A stretch of DNA of 64,000 nucleotides from Collinsella aerofaciens. Lineage in GTDB: Bacteria; Actinomycetota; Coriobacteriia; Coriobacteriales; Coriobacteriaceae. Position 1 is the stretch's first letter. Each line of letters starts with the position of its first letter. The notes beneath the pieces were generated by a model, which searched no databases, had not been told where the DNA came from, and was given only the letters and a program-made list of their open reading frames with translations. Below are positions 1-8,212 of this stretch, in pieces. Position numbers and translations under genes: made by a program. The DNA is taken from the NCBI RefSeq assembly GCF_028206795.1, contig NZ_JAQLFJ010000006.1, positions 1 to 64,000 of the forward strand, in the 5' to 3' direction.

Positions 1-19
1 CGCGAGTTCCGCACGCAAA

Positions 20-42
20 GGAAAGCACTTAATGTGCTTTCC
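20..42. other. Short inverted repeat, possible terminator
   Basis: A perfect 9-bp inverted repeat (GGAAAGCAC / GTGCTTTCC, 5-nt loop) lies at the left edge of the window. No T-run follows on the plus strand; on the minus strand it is followed by TTTGCG. It may be the terminator of a gene outside the window. Nothing else can be said. Confidence 0.3.
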
Positions 43-136
43 GTCTTGCGCAGGACTGTAGAGCAGCAAACTTAACCCCCGCCCCCAGCCCCGGAGACCC
101 TCCCGGATGGCCCCAAAATTTTTTTCAAAAAAGTTG

Positions 137-166
137 TTGCGCGCCGGACAGACTTCTGTGTATACT
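137..166 (+). promoter_or_regulatory. Promoter of tRNA-Asp
   Basis: TTGCGC (137-142) and TATACT (161-166) are separated by 18 bp and sit about 47 bp before the mature tRNA 5' end. The -10 matches the consensus at five of six bases; the -35 is weaker. Confidence 0.45.
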
Positions 167-212
167 AATCCCCGCAGCGCACGCGAGCGGAAACAAACGC
201 GAACGCCTGCCT

Positions 213-290
<78 letters not shown>

Positions 291-298
291 ACGCAATT

Positions 299-326
299 AA
301 AGCCACGTCTTCGGACGTGGCTTTTT
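299..326 (+). terminator. Intrinsic terminator after tRNA-Asp
   Basis: AGCCACGTC and GACGTGGCT pair around a TTCG tetraloop, followed by TTTTT. It is nine bases downstream of the tRNA. Confidence 0.9.
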
Positions 327-460
327 GCGTTTGATGCACTTTGTTTCGATAGAACGATCGCCCTGGTGCATCTTCGCCCAGAATCCCCGCGCCTTCGGGA
401 ACGCAAGTAAAATCTAATAAGTATATCTGTCTGAACAACAGCTTTGTTGCGCAACACCTG

Positions 461-489
461 TTCAACGAGACAGGGGGTTAGGTTATACT
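461..489 (+). promoter_or_regulatory. Candidate promoter of the Rrf2-family gene
   Basis: TATACT at 484-489 lies 17 bp after a weak -35 (TTCAAC, 461-466). The rest of the 327-649 gap shows no further gene. The -10 is good and the -35 poor, as expected for a regulated promoter. Confidence 0.35.
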
Positions 490-649
490 AAATTCCACTG
501 TGCGCCGCATCTGATGCATTTCGCTCCAAGCGCGGCACTCAGTGGATATCCGATTTACCATTTGGATGTCCTGGCGGTCATTTAGCGTCTCGACACAAGC
601 TCGGCCCCGGAGCTCGTTCGAGCTGTTCGTATTCCTTGAAAGGGGAAAC

Positions 650-1135
650 ATGGACATATCGAGGAAGACTGATTATGCCCTTCGCATGCTTGCGATGCTT
701 GCCGAGGAGCCGGAGCGGTTGCTTTCTGTTCGCACTGCTGCCGAAGAGGTCAATGTTCCGTATTCGTTTGCCCGTTCGATTCAGCACGGCTTGGTTCAGG
801 CCGGCATTGTGGAGAGCCTGCGTGGTGTTCATGGCGGCATGCGCCTTAAGGTGAGCCCCGACGATGTCACGATCCGTCAGGTCGTAGAGGCCGTTCAGGG
901 CCCCATGGTTATGAACGATTGCACCGCGCCCGATGGCGACTGTGCGCGCATGGGCACGTGCTGCTATCATCCCCTGTGGGCCGGAGCCCAGGCGCTGATG
1001 CGCGACTATCTCGATTCCGTTTCGCTCGGCGATATCGTCGCCCATCGCCAGTTTCCGGCTGTCGATCCCAAGTTCGCCGACCGCGATGCGTTTCCCGAGT
1101 ACGCCGCCTGCGCGTATGCTTGCCGGGAGGAATAG
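650..1135 (+). CDS. Rrf2-family transcriptional regulator
   Basis: This 161-aa protein has the Rrf2 winged helix at the N-terminus (MDISRKTDYALRMLAMLA, with recognition helix around residues 35-50). Cysteines lie at 91, 98, 104 and 105 in the region where IscR/NsrR-type members bind an Fe-S cluster. The start was set at ATG 650, just after GAAAGGGG, although the frame is open further upstream. The next gene is a MutY-like glycosylase starting 22 bp downstream and rubrerythrin follows, so a redox or oxidative-stress sensing role is likely. That role is inferred from context; the ligand cannot be told from sequence. Confidence 0.85.
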   Translation: MDISRKTDYALRMLAMLAEEPERLLSVRTAAEEVNVPYSFARSIQHGLVQAGIVESLRGVHGGMRLKVSPDDVTIRQVVEAVQGPMVMNDCTAPDGDCARMGTCCYHPLWAGAQALMRDYLDSVSLGDIVAHRQFPAVDPKFADRDAFPEYAACAYACREE

Positions 1136-1156
1136 CGCCGCATAAGGAGCATTGTC

Positions 1157-2062
1157 ATGATTCAGGACCCCTTTCGTTCGATGATTCGTTCGGAAGGGGT
1201 CCTGCGTTATCGCGACCTTCCGTGGCGCCGCACGCGCGACCCGTATATCATCTGGCTTTCCGAGGTCATGCTGCAGCAGACGCAGGTGCCGCGCGTGGAG
1301 ACGCGCATGCCGGCGTGGCTCGATCGCTTTCCGACTGTCCGGGCGCTTGCTCAGGCCGCCCCTTCCGATGTCTTGGATGCGTGGCAGGGGATGGGCTACA
1401 ATCGCCGCGCCCTGGCGCTTCACAGGGCTGCACAGTGCGTTGTGGAGGACTGGGATGGGGAGTTTCCGCGTGAGATGCACGATCTGGTCGCGTTGCCCGG
1501 CATTGGCCCGGCAACGGCGCAGGGCATCCGTTCGTTTGCATTCGATCTTCCGGGCGTGTATCTGGAGACCAACGTGCGCACGGTCTTTTTGCATCATTTC
1601 TTTCCCGATGTGCCGGCCGTTCCCGATCGCGAGCTGGTGCCGCTGATTCAAGCTGCCTGTCCGGCGGCCCCCGGTGCGGCGGCGGATGAGATTGCGCCCT
1701 TTGCCGCGCCTCAAGACGATGCCGACACGCCGCGCGCGTGGTATTACGCGTTGCTGGATTACGGCGCGTATCTTAAAAAGACGCTGCCCAATCCGTCCAG
1801 GCGGTCGGCGAGCTATAGTCGTCAGTCCAATTTTGAAGGCTCGCGTCGCCAAAAGCGCGCCCACATTGTGCGCATGCTGCTGGCGGCGCGCGATGGGCAG
1901 CCGGCAGGTATTACGCTCGATGAAGCTGTTGCAGGCGTTAACGAGATGGAGACGGCAGCCGGCCGAGAGCCGGTCGAGCGCGAGCTGGTCGCAAGCATCC
2001 TTGCCGATCTGGAGCGCGAGGGCTTTTGCCGCTCCGAGGGCGATCGTTGGTTGAGCGTGTAG
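1157..2062 (+). CDS. MutY-like A/G-specific adenine glycosylase, short form
   Basis: This 301-aa HhH-GPD glycosylase should remove adenine mispaired with guanine or 8-oxoguanine. It has the MutY signature LPWRRTRDPYIIWLSEVMLQ (21-40), with the catalytic-type Glu36, and the helix-hairpin-helix LPGIGPATA (113-121). Where classical MutY has LDGNV with the catalytic Asp, this protein has LETNV (136-140), a Glu in place of the Asp. It also lacks the C-x6-C-x2-C-x5-C iron-sulfur loop and the C-terminal NUDIX-like domain. It is therefore a shortened relative, and substrate range may differ. It probably shares a transcript with the Rrf2 gene upstream. Confidence 0.8.
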   Translation: MIQDPFRSMIRSEGVLRYRDLPWRRTRDPYIIWLSEVMLQQTQVPRVETRMPAWLDRFPTVRALAQAAPSDVLDAWQGMGYNRRALALHRAAQCVVEDWDGEFPREMHDLVALPGIGPATAQGIRSFAFDLPGVYLETNVRTVFLHHFFPDVPAVPDRELVPLIQAACPAAPGAAADEIAPFAAPQDDADTPRAWYYALLDYGAYLKKTLPNPSRRSASYSRQSNFEGSRRQKRAHIVRMLLAARDGQPAGITLDEAVAGVNEMETAAGREPVERELVASILADLEREGFCRSEGDRWLSV

Positions 2063-2176
2063 CCCGCTCAAATCTGAAGAACGGGATTGTAAGGTTTAAA
2101 TTCTCGGCTTGAGGGCATCCTAAAGACAGGGCCGCTCAAAGCCTATGGGCGGCACGTGTTGAAGGGAAGTACACCT

Positions 2177-2716
2177 ATGGATTTTGAGAACTCTCAGACC
2201 AAGAAGAACCTCGAGACTGCTTTTGCCGGTGAGTCCCAGGCACACACCAAGTATCGCTACTATGCATCCAAGGCCAAAAAGGACGGCTACGTTCAGATCT
2301 CGAATATCTTTGCCGAGACGGCGGGCAACGAGTCCGAGCATGCCAAGCTGTGGTTTAAGTATCTGCACGATGGCGCCGTTCCGGGCACTCTGGACAACCT
2401 GCGCGACGCCGCCGCGGGCGAGAACTACGAGTGGACCACGATGTATGACGAGTTTGCCAAGACCGCCGAGGAGGAGGGCTTTGCCGAGATCGCCGAGAAG
2501 TTCCGCGGCGTCGCCGCTGTCGAGAAGGCCCACGAAGAGCGCTATAACAAGCTCGTCGAGCGCATTGAATCGGGCGAGGTGTTTGAGCGCGAGGGCGTAA
2601 AGGTGTGGAAGTGCCTGAACTGCGGACACCTGCATGTTGGTGCCGAGGCGCCCGAGGTGTGCCCGGTGTGCAACCACCCGAAGGCGTACTTTGAGGAGCA
2701 GGTGGTGAACTACTAG
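2177..2716 (+). CDS. rbr: Rubrerythrin
   Basis: This 179-aa protein combines an N-terminal ferritin-like diiron four-helix domain (E-x6-Y-type motifs, for example [19 protein letters not shown]) with a C-terminal rubredoxin-like domain carrying CLNC and CPVC. Rubrerythrins reduce hydrogen peroxide in the cytoplasm of anaerobes. The start was placed at ATG 2177 (MDFENSQ) behind GAAGGGA rather than the upstream in-frame TTG at 2156. It follows the Rrf2 and MutY-like genes, which fits an oxidative-damage cluster. A 36-bp inverted repeat and an intrinsic terminator follow. Confidence 0.95.
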   Translation: MDFENSQTKKNLETAFAGESQAHTKYRYYASKAKKDGYVQISNIFAETAGNESEHAKLWFKYLHDGAVPGTLDNLRDAAAGENYEWTTMYDEFAKTAEEEGFAEIAEKFRGVAAVEKAHEERYNKLVERIESGEVFEREGVKVWKCLNCGHLHVGAEAPEVCPVCNHPKAYFEEQVVNY

Positions 2717-2735
2717 CGCTTGGCGCTGGCTGCTG

Positions 2736-2835
2736 CGGAGCGCAGGGCGGGAGGCCGGATCGCCTTCCCTCCCCGCTCACGGCTCCACAGGGTCGCGTTG
2801 AGGGAAGGCGATCCGGCCTCCCGCCCTGCGCTCCG
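2736..2835. repeat. Very long perfect inverted repeat downstream of rubrerythrin
   Basis: The arms 2736-2771 and 2800-2835 are complementary over 36 bases without a mismatch, with a 28-nt spacer. They are GC-rich and contain CGCAGGGCGGGAGGCC. A separate T-tailed terminator occurs 50 bp later, so this is more than a terminator. Origin and function are unknown. Confidence 0.9.
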
Positions 2836-2884
2836 GCTTCGGGTCGTCGCGTGCTCGTTACTGAAAAGCTGATTAGAAGTTTGT

Positions 2885-2914
2885 GTGCCGCCCCTTTTGG
2901 GGCGGCACGTTTTT
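2885..2914 (+). terminator. Intrinsic terminator
   Basis: GTGCCGCCCC and GGGGCGGCAC pair around TTTT and are followed by GTTTTT. It would end transcripts coming from rubrerythrin. Confidence 0.9.
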
Positions 2915-2949
2915 GTGTGGGGTCTCGGTCTCCACAATTTTCGTCAAGC

Positions 2950-2970
2950 TTTTGGTTAGATTTTGGTTAG
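2950..2970 (+). promoter_or_regulatory. Tandem TTTTGGTTAG repeat
   Basis: Two identical copies of TTTTGGTTAG start 11 bp apart upstream of the small membrane-protein gene. One-helical-turn spacing suggests a regulator binding site. A similar pair with GGTCAG occurs upstream of cpaB at 63174-63190. Function is inferred. Confidence 0.35.
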
Positions 2971-3167
2971 TTGGCGGGTTGGCGGAAGGGCAAAAGACCA
3001 TTCGATAAAAAAGCTCAGAGAAAGTGCTGGTAGGGGAGTTGTTGAGGTTTTCGACAGCTTTTGTCAACAAGAAACTTTGCGGCTATTGCTACGGATTGCG
3101 TTGCCGTGGCATTGACGGTGCGGGATGCTGGGCGTAAGCGTCGAATGCTCCGATTTTGGAGGCCAGC

Positions 3168-3602
3168 ATGGATCTGTTTCTTGAGACTCCGCAGCAACAA
3201 GCTGAGCGCATGCTGCGTCAGCAGCAACGACTCATGGAGATGCAAATGCAAGGGGCGGCAGTCCAGCCCTTTGCGCAAAATGTCGTGCTCGCTGCTGTAC
3301 CTGCAGCTGTGCCCGGGTGTGAATCGGCACCAGAGGCCTATTCCGTACAGCAAGATTCATATGCGCAGGAGCTCGCGTTCGACAAGCGTCGTGCGCGCCG
3401 TCGCCGCGTGGGCCAGCGCCTGCGCACCTTGGCGATGATCGTGCTCATCCCGCTGGGGCTTGCGGCCATCTTTCTGGCGTCGTATGCCCTCACGTGCATC
3501 CTCAACGGCGCATCGCCCAACGAGGTACTCCAACATCTAGCGGCCCTGGGCCAGCGCCTAGGTGACGTCATAACAACCATCCGCGCCGGCTGGGAGAGCT
3601 AG
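3168..3602 (+). CDS. Small single-pass membrane protein, unknown
   Basis: This 144-aa protein has no family I recognise. The N-terminal half is rich in Gln and Met (MDLFLETPQQQAERMLRQQQ) and likely helical. A basic stretch (DKRRARRRRVGQRLR) is followed by one hydrophobic segment (LAMIVLIPLGLAAIFLASYA) and a short C-terminal tail. By the positive-inside rule the N-terminus should be cytoplasmic. The start is ATG 3168 behind GGAGG (3158-3162). A 450-bp gap with an inverted repeat, a terminator and tandem TTTTGGTTAG motifs lies upstream, so it has its own promoter. Confidence 0.6.
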   Translation: MDLFLETPQQQAERMLRQQQRLMEMQMQGAAVQPFAQNVVLAAVPAAVPGCESAPEAYSVQQDSYAQELAFDKRRARRRRVGQRLRTLAMIVLIPLGLAAIFLASYALTCILNGASPNEVLQHLAALGQRLGDVITTIRAGWES

Positions 3603-3692
3603 CGTTTGTCACATTAGGACTTCTAGGGTGTAGGGATTCTCGCCACGAGTAGGATTCTTGCATCCTGTGGGTCCTGTCGTGCGACTGAATAG

Positions 3693-3713
3693 TATTATTG
3701 AAGATGAATAATA
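3693..3713. promoter_or_regulatory. AT-rich inverted repeat before the nucleotidyltransferase gene
   Basis: TATTATT (3693-3699) and AATAATA (3707-3713) form a perfect inverted repeat 12 bp before the start codon. It is placed where an autoregulator of the downstream pair would bind. Operator function is inferred. Confidence 0.4.
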
Positions 3714-3725
3714 ATAGGATTTGCT

Positions 3726-4256
3726 ATGTATAAGCAGGATTTAGAGCAGACTCTTTTGGATATTGACGAAGAGGCGGAGCTGGAAATAGGTCCAAGAGAC
3801 GATAGGCCGAGCGTTGTATTGGTGGGAGGAAGCGCCTTCATGCTAAACGATGTGACGAATCGGTCGGTTACACATGACATTGATGTGTTTGAGGCAGACA
3901 GGTGCCTCCGCGAGATCATAGCTCGATACCCCGAGGTGAATGGCATGGTAGTGGCATATTGCAACCAGATGCCATTCAATTACGAAGATCGACTGATCCC
4001 ATTGGAGATCGGGGCGCATTTTATCAGGTACTTTACGCCATCTTTGGAGGATCTGGCGGTGATGAAGCTTTATGCCTATCGTCCGAACGACATCGTCGAC
4101 CTCCATAGTCGAACATTTATCGACCGACTTGATTGGGATCTGCTCGAGCGGCTTATATTCGATGAAGGGGAGGCGTTGGCCTCGTCGCCTTCAGAGCGGA
4201 GTTATCAAGAGATGGTCTGTGCATACAGGCAATACAAAAAGGAGGTGCTCGGTTGA
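3726..4256 (+). CDS. Nucleotidyltransferase-like protein (DUF6036/AbiEii-like), possible toxin
   Basis: This 176-aa protein shows the nucleotidyltransferase signature VLVGGSAFML (32-40) followed by the metal-binding type acidic pair DID at 51-53, then a helical C-terminus. Proteins of this fold act as toxins or partner components in two-gene modules. Its stop overlaps the start of the next gene (TTGA at 4253-4256), so the two are translationally coupled. Base composition is clearly lower in GC than the flanking genes, suggesting horizontal acquisition. It could instead be a housekeeping nucleotidyltransferase, but size and coupling favour a toxin-antitoxin arrangement. Confidence 0.55.
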   Translation: MYKQDLEQTLLDIDEEAELEIGPRDDRPSVVLVGGSAFMLNDVTNRSVTHDIDVFEADRCLREIIARYPEVNGMVVAYCNQMPFNYEDRLIPLEIGAHFIRYFTPSLEDLAVMKLYAYRPNDIVDLHSRTFIDRLDWDLLERLIFDEGEALASSPSERSYQEMVCAYRQYKKEVLG

Positions 4257-4816
4257 ATCTGACTTTTGAGGGTTTTTTGAAAGGCTATTGCCGAGAGCTG
4301 TCCGGACAGCAGTCGCTGAGTTTTAGGAAGCTTGTAAAGCAGGCAACAACGGTTGAGCCGCGTGTGGCGGAGCCTCTGTTTTTGCTCGCTTTGGCGCAGG
4401 GTAAGGCCGAATACGTTCTGGGTTTATCCGAGGGCTCGTGGATGGAAGAGGATTACCGAGACGTTTTGTCCTTGTACGGTCAAGCGGGTAACATAATATC
4501 TTTATGCGCCAAAAGTGAGCTTCCTAATCGTTATGCCAACGTTTGGCGTGCGTATAGAGCGGTGAAGGAAAAGCCGGTGGCGAACAGAAGGATCAACGCC
4601 CTGATGCGAAAAAGAATACTGGAAGCATTGGAGGAATCGGGCGTAACGCGCTATGGCCTCTGCCGTGCTCTGCACCTGAATAAAGGAAACGTGTACGCAT
4701 ACTTAGCCGGTGATGACTCGAAGGTGAGCAGGAAGACAGCGCGTCGCATTATGGAATATGCGGAGGAGAGAAGCACCCAAGAAGGGGCCGGGCGCCCGGT
4801 GCGTGTGGCGGGGTAA
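4253..4816 (+). CDS. HTH protein coupled to the nucleotidyltransferase, possible antitoxin
   Basis: This 187-aa protein starts at TTG 4253, four bases inside the previous gene and 8 bp after AAGGAGG. The first 120 residues are helical with no family I recognise. The C-terminal part (RKRILEALEESGVTRYGLCR, then LNKGNVYAYLAG and RKTARRIMEY) reads as a helix-turn-helix domain. DNA binding suggests autoregulation at the inverted repeat at 3693. The pairing with a nucleotidyltransferase recalls AbiE-type modules, but the gene order and sequence differ, so the antitoxin label is inference. Confidence 0.5.
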   Translation: MNLTFEGFLKGYCRELSGQQSLSFRKLVKQATTVEPRVAEPLFLLALAQGKAEYVLGLSEGSWMEEDYRDVLSLYGQAGNIISLCAKSELPNRYANVWRAYRAVKEKPVANRRINALMRKRILEALEESGVTRYGLCRALHLNKGNVYAYLAGDDSKVSRKTARRIMEYAEERSTQEGAGRPVRVAG

Positions 4817-4867
4817 GATTGATCGCGGTTTTGATTGATGGTCGATTGAGTTTGTTGGGCGGAGTCT

Positions 4868-6223
4868 ATGCCTGCTATTGATATCGTGCTTGTTGTGATT
4901 GCCTTGGTGGCGGTGGGAGTTGCTGTGGCTTGCGCCCTCCAGCTCAAGAGCCTGCGTGCCGAGTTGCGGGAGCGTGGCGACAGTAGCGCGGAAACGCTGG
5001 CAGCGCTCGAGCAGGCCAACAGCACGCTCGACACCCTCAACGTCGCGTTGGCAGAAACCCGCCGCACGGCAAATGCCATCGCGCAGCAGCAGACGACCGA
5101 TGCGGCCGTAGAGCAGCAGCGTTACCTGACCATCGCGCGTGAGTTCTCGCAGGCTGGCGACCGTATGGATGACCTGCGCCGCGAGACGGCCCAACAGCTC
5201 GGTGCCAACCGCGAGGGCATCGAGCACCGCCTGGACAAGGTGCGCGAGACGGTCGATGCCCAGCTGGGCGCCATCCGCAAGGACAACAACGTGCAGCTCG
5301 ATCAGATGCGCGCGACGGTGGACGAGAAACTCTCCCGTACGCTCAACGATCGCCTGTCTGCATCGTTTAAGCAGGTGAGCGACCAGCTCGAGGCCGTGTA
5401 CAAGGGCTTGGGCGACATGCAATCCATTGCCACGGGCGTGGGCGACCTCAAGCGCGTGCTGGGCAACGTCAAGGCGCGTGGCATTTTGGGCGAGGTACAG
5501 CTGGGTGCAATCCTGGCGGACATCCTTACGCCCGACCAGTATCTGGAAAACGTCGCCACCAAGCCCAGCGCCTCGGAGCGCGTCGAATTTGCCGTCAAGC
5601 TGCCGGTGGACGAGGGCGACCCCGTGCTGCTGCCGATCGACTCCAAGTTCCCGGGCGACGCGTACGAGCATCTGCTCGACGCGCAAGAGTCGGGTGATGC
5701 CGAAGCTGTGGCCACCGCGCGCAAGACACTCGATGCTATGGTGAAACGCGAGGCAAAGGACATCTGCGAAAAGTACCTGAGCGTGCCCGCGACCACCAAT
5801 TTTGGCATTATGTTCATGCCGTTTGAGGGCCTGTACGCCGAGGTCGTCAGCCGCCCCGGGCTTATCGAGACCCTGGGCCGCGACTATCACGTTAACGTTG
5901 CCGGCCCCAGCACCATGGCGGCCATCCTCAACAGCCTGCAGATGAGCTACCAGACGTTTAGGCTGCAAAAGCGCACCGACGACGTGCTGCGTGTGCTCTC
6001 TGCCGTCAAGGCCGAGCTGCCGCGCTATCAGGCGGCGCTGCGTCGTGCCCAGCAGCAGATCGAGACCGCGGGTAAAACGGTCGAGGGCATCATCACCACG
6101 CGCACCAACGTTATGGAGCGCAAGCTCAAGGATATCGACGCGCTGGAAGACGCGCGGGAGGCCGACGAGATTTTGGGCTTGGAGTCCGCAGGCTTGCTCG
6201 CAGACCAAAAAGACGAAGACTAG
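4868..6223 (+). CDS. rmuC: DNA recombination protein RmuC
   Basis: This 451-aa protein has an N-terminal membrane anchor (IDIVLVVIALVAVGVAVACA), a long coiled coil to about residue 190, then the conserved RmuC nuclease-like domain. Recognisable blocks are RGILGEVQLGAIL, LPIDSKFPG and the later MFMPFEGLYAE. RmuC limits DNA inversions between short repeats in E. coli and is thought to be a nuclease. That is notable here because the surrounding chromosome is rich in inverted repeats. The start at ATG 4868 is set by the first possible Met before the anchor. Confidence 0.9.
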   Translation: MPAIDIVLVVIALVAVGVAVACALQLKSLRAELRERGDSSAETLAALEQANSTLDTLNVALAETRRTANAIAQQQTTDAAVEQQRYLTIAREFSQAGDRMDDLRRETAQQLGANREGIEHRLDKVRETVDAQLGAIRKDNNVQLDQMRATVDEKLSRTLNDRLSASFKQVSDQLEAVYKGLGDMQSIATGVGDLKRVLGNVKARGILGEVQLGAILADILTPDQYLENVATKPSASERVEFAVKLPVDEGDPVLLPIDSKFPGDAYEHLLDAQESGDAEAVATARKTLDAMVKREAKDICEKYLSVPATTNFGIMFMPFEGLYAEVVSRPGLIETLGRDYHVNVAGPSTMAAILNSLQMSYQTFRLQKRTDDVLRVLSAVKAELPRYQAALRRAQQQIETAGKTVEGIITTRTNVMERKLKDIDALEDAREADEILGLESAGLLADQKDED

Positions 6224-6346
6224 CTGCATCTGACGGCGGGGTGCCTGCACAAGCACGGCGCGGGCGCTTTTCGCATCGTGCTTGCCTGAAGTGCGCTTTA
6301 GTGTGCAACAATGGCGTTTCGCCCTATCAGACGCGAAAGGAAGCCC

Positions 6347-8149
6347 ATGTCTCAGAGAAACACCAGTCCGCTCAAACGCTCCACCGTGCGCCGCACGCTA
6401 CAGCGTTTTTGGGACGTCACGCGCACACAGCCGCTGATCGTCTTTCTCTCGGTGTTCTCGTCGGCGGGCTACATCTTTTTGCTCACGTTTGCCAACACCT
6501 ACGTGATGGCCCTTATCGTCGACCGCGTCCAGGCCGGCCCCGTGGCGGGCGACCAGGTGTTTGAGGTCTTTGGTCCCTATATTCTGGCGCTCGTGTTCGT
6601 TAACCTAGTGGGCCAGATCCTCTCCAAGCTGCAGGACTACACCGTCTACAAGCTCGAGATTGCAGGTAACTATCACTTGGCGCGCTTGTGCTTCGACACA
6701 CTCTCCAATCAATCCATGACATTCCACACCAGTCGCTTTGGCGGATCGCTTGTGAGCCAGACGAGTCGTTTTATGAGCGGCTACACGGGCCTGGTGGACG
6801 TGACGGTGTATTCGCTCATTCCCACCATCACCTCGGTTGTCTGCACGGTGGCGGCGCTCGCCCCGGTGGTACCGACGTTTACCGTGATTTTGGTGGGCAT
6901 CATGGTCGTCTACATCGCATTTGTCTGGCTTATGTACAAGCGCATCATGCCGCTTTCGGCCGCGACGTCCGCCGCGCAGAACAAGCTGTCGGGCGTGCTG
7001 TCCGACGCGGTCACGAACATCCTGGCCGTCAAGACCTGTGGGCGCGAGGACTTTGAGCGCGACCTGTTCGATGCCGCCGACCGCGCCGCGCGCGACGCCG
7101 AGACGGTTTCGATGCACGCCATGATGCAGCGCAACTTTACGACCTCGGGCCTTATCGTCGTTACTATGGCCGTGGTGAGCGTGTTCGTCGCGGGCGGCAA
7201 CGCGTGGTTTGGCATCTCTGCTGGCGCGCTCGTCATGATCTTTACCTATACGTACAACCTCACCATGCGTCTGAACTACGTAAGCTCCATGATGCAGCGC
7301 ATCAACCGCGCGCTGGGCGATGCGGCCGAGATGACGCGCGTGCTGGACGAGCCGCGTCTGGTGGCAGACGACGAGAACGCTCCCGAGCTTAAAGTGACCG
7401 AAGGTGCGATTGATTTTGAGCACTTGAGCTTTGCATACCGTGACGCCGCAGCGGGCGAGAGCGTGTTCGACGACCTGACGCTCCATGTGGCGGCGGGCCA
7501 GCGCGTGGGCCTGGTGGGTAAATCGGGCTCGGGCAAGACGACGCTCACCAAGTTGTTGCTGCGCCTGGACGACGTACAGGGCGGCCGCGTGCTCGTGGAC
7601 GGCCAGGACGTCTCGCGCTGTACGCAGCAGAGTCTGCGCCGCCAGGTTGCCTACGTGCCGCAGGAGGCGTTGCTGTTCCATCGCTCCATTCGCGAGAATA
7701 TCGCCTACGGACGCCCCGACGCCACCGACGAGCAGATCCGCGAGGCCGCGCGCCTGGCAAATGCGACCGAGTTTATCGACCGCCTACCAAACGGCTTTGA
7801 CACCATGGTGGGCGAGCGTGGCGTCAAGCTTTCGGGCGGCCAACGTCAGCGCGTGGCCATCGCCCGCGCTATCCTGACCGACGCGCCGATCCTGGTGCTC
7901 GACGAGGCGACGTCTGCCCTCGACAGCGAGTCCGAGGCGCTGGTGCAGGAGGCGCTCGAGAACCTGATGCGCGGTCGCACCTCCATTGTGGTGGCGCATC
8001 GCCTGTCCACCGTGGCGGCGCTCGATCGCATCGTGGTGCTGGCGGACGGCGAGATTGTCGAGGACGGTACGCATGCGCAGCTTGTCGAGGCGGGCGGCGA
8101 GTATGCGAGCCTGTGGGGCCGCCAGACCGGCGCATTTTTGGAGGCTTAA
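6347..8149 (+). CDS. ABC transporter, fused permease-ATPase (exporter type)
   Basis: This 600-aa half-transporter has an N-terminal six-helix membrane domain (about residues 25-325) and a C-terminal ATPase domain. The ATPase carries Walker A GKSGSGKTT (about residue 390), signature LSGGQRQR, Walker B ILVLDEATSALD and the switch His in VVAHRLST. It belongs to the MsbA/multidrug-lipid exporter class and should act as a homodimer, since no partner is adjacent. ATG 6347 was preferred over ATG 6311 because AAAGGAAG stands just before it. The substrate cannot be told from sequence. Confidence 0.9.
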   Translation: MSQRNTSPLKRSTVRRTLQRFWDVTRTQPLIVFLSVFSSAGYIFLLTFANTYVMALIVDRVQAGPVAGDQVFEVFGPYILALVFVNLVGQILSKLQDYTVYKLEIAGNYHLARLCFDTLSNQSMTFHTSRFGGSLVSQTSRFMSGYTGLVDVTVYSLIPTITSVVCTVAALAPVVPTFTVILVGIMVVYIAFVWLMYKRIMPLSAATSAAQNKLSGVLSDAVTNILAVKTCGREDFERDLFDAADRAARDAETVSMHAMMQRNFTTSGLIVVTMAVVSVFVAGGNAWFGISAGALVMIFTYTYNLTMRLNYVSSMMQRINRALGDAAEMTRVLDEPRLVADDENAPELKVTEGAIDFEHLSFAYRDAAAGESVFDDLTLHVAAGQRVGLVGKSGSGKTTLTKLLLRLDDVQGGRVLVDGQDVSRCTQQSLRRQVAYVPQEALLFHRSIRENIAYGRPDATDEQIREAARLANATEFIDRLPNGFDTMVGERGVKLSGGQRQRVAIARAILTDAPILVLDEATSALDSESEALVQEALENLMRGRTSIVVAHRLSTVAALDRIVVLADGEIVEDGTHAQLVEAGGEYASLWGRQTGAFLEA

Positions 8150-8212
8150 GGCCCCCGTACGTGGGACAATCGTTTCCGTGAAGTTATGTTTCTGCCGAGC
8201 CGAGGAGTTGTT

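Noticed and set aside
578..2071. Long minus-strand open frame (497 codons) opposite the Rrf2 and MutY-like genes
   Set aside because: It is antisense to two recognisable genes, is rich in Arg/His/Ala typical of high-GC shadow frames, and has no ribosome site. The same reasoning removes the long frames opposite rmuC, mfd, the M16 gene, DUF4012, pheST and pyk.
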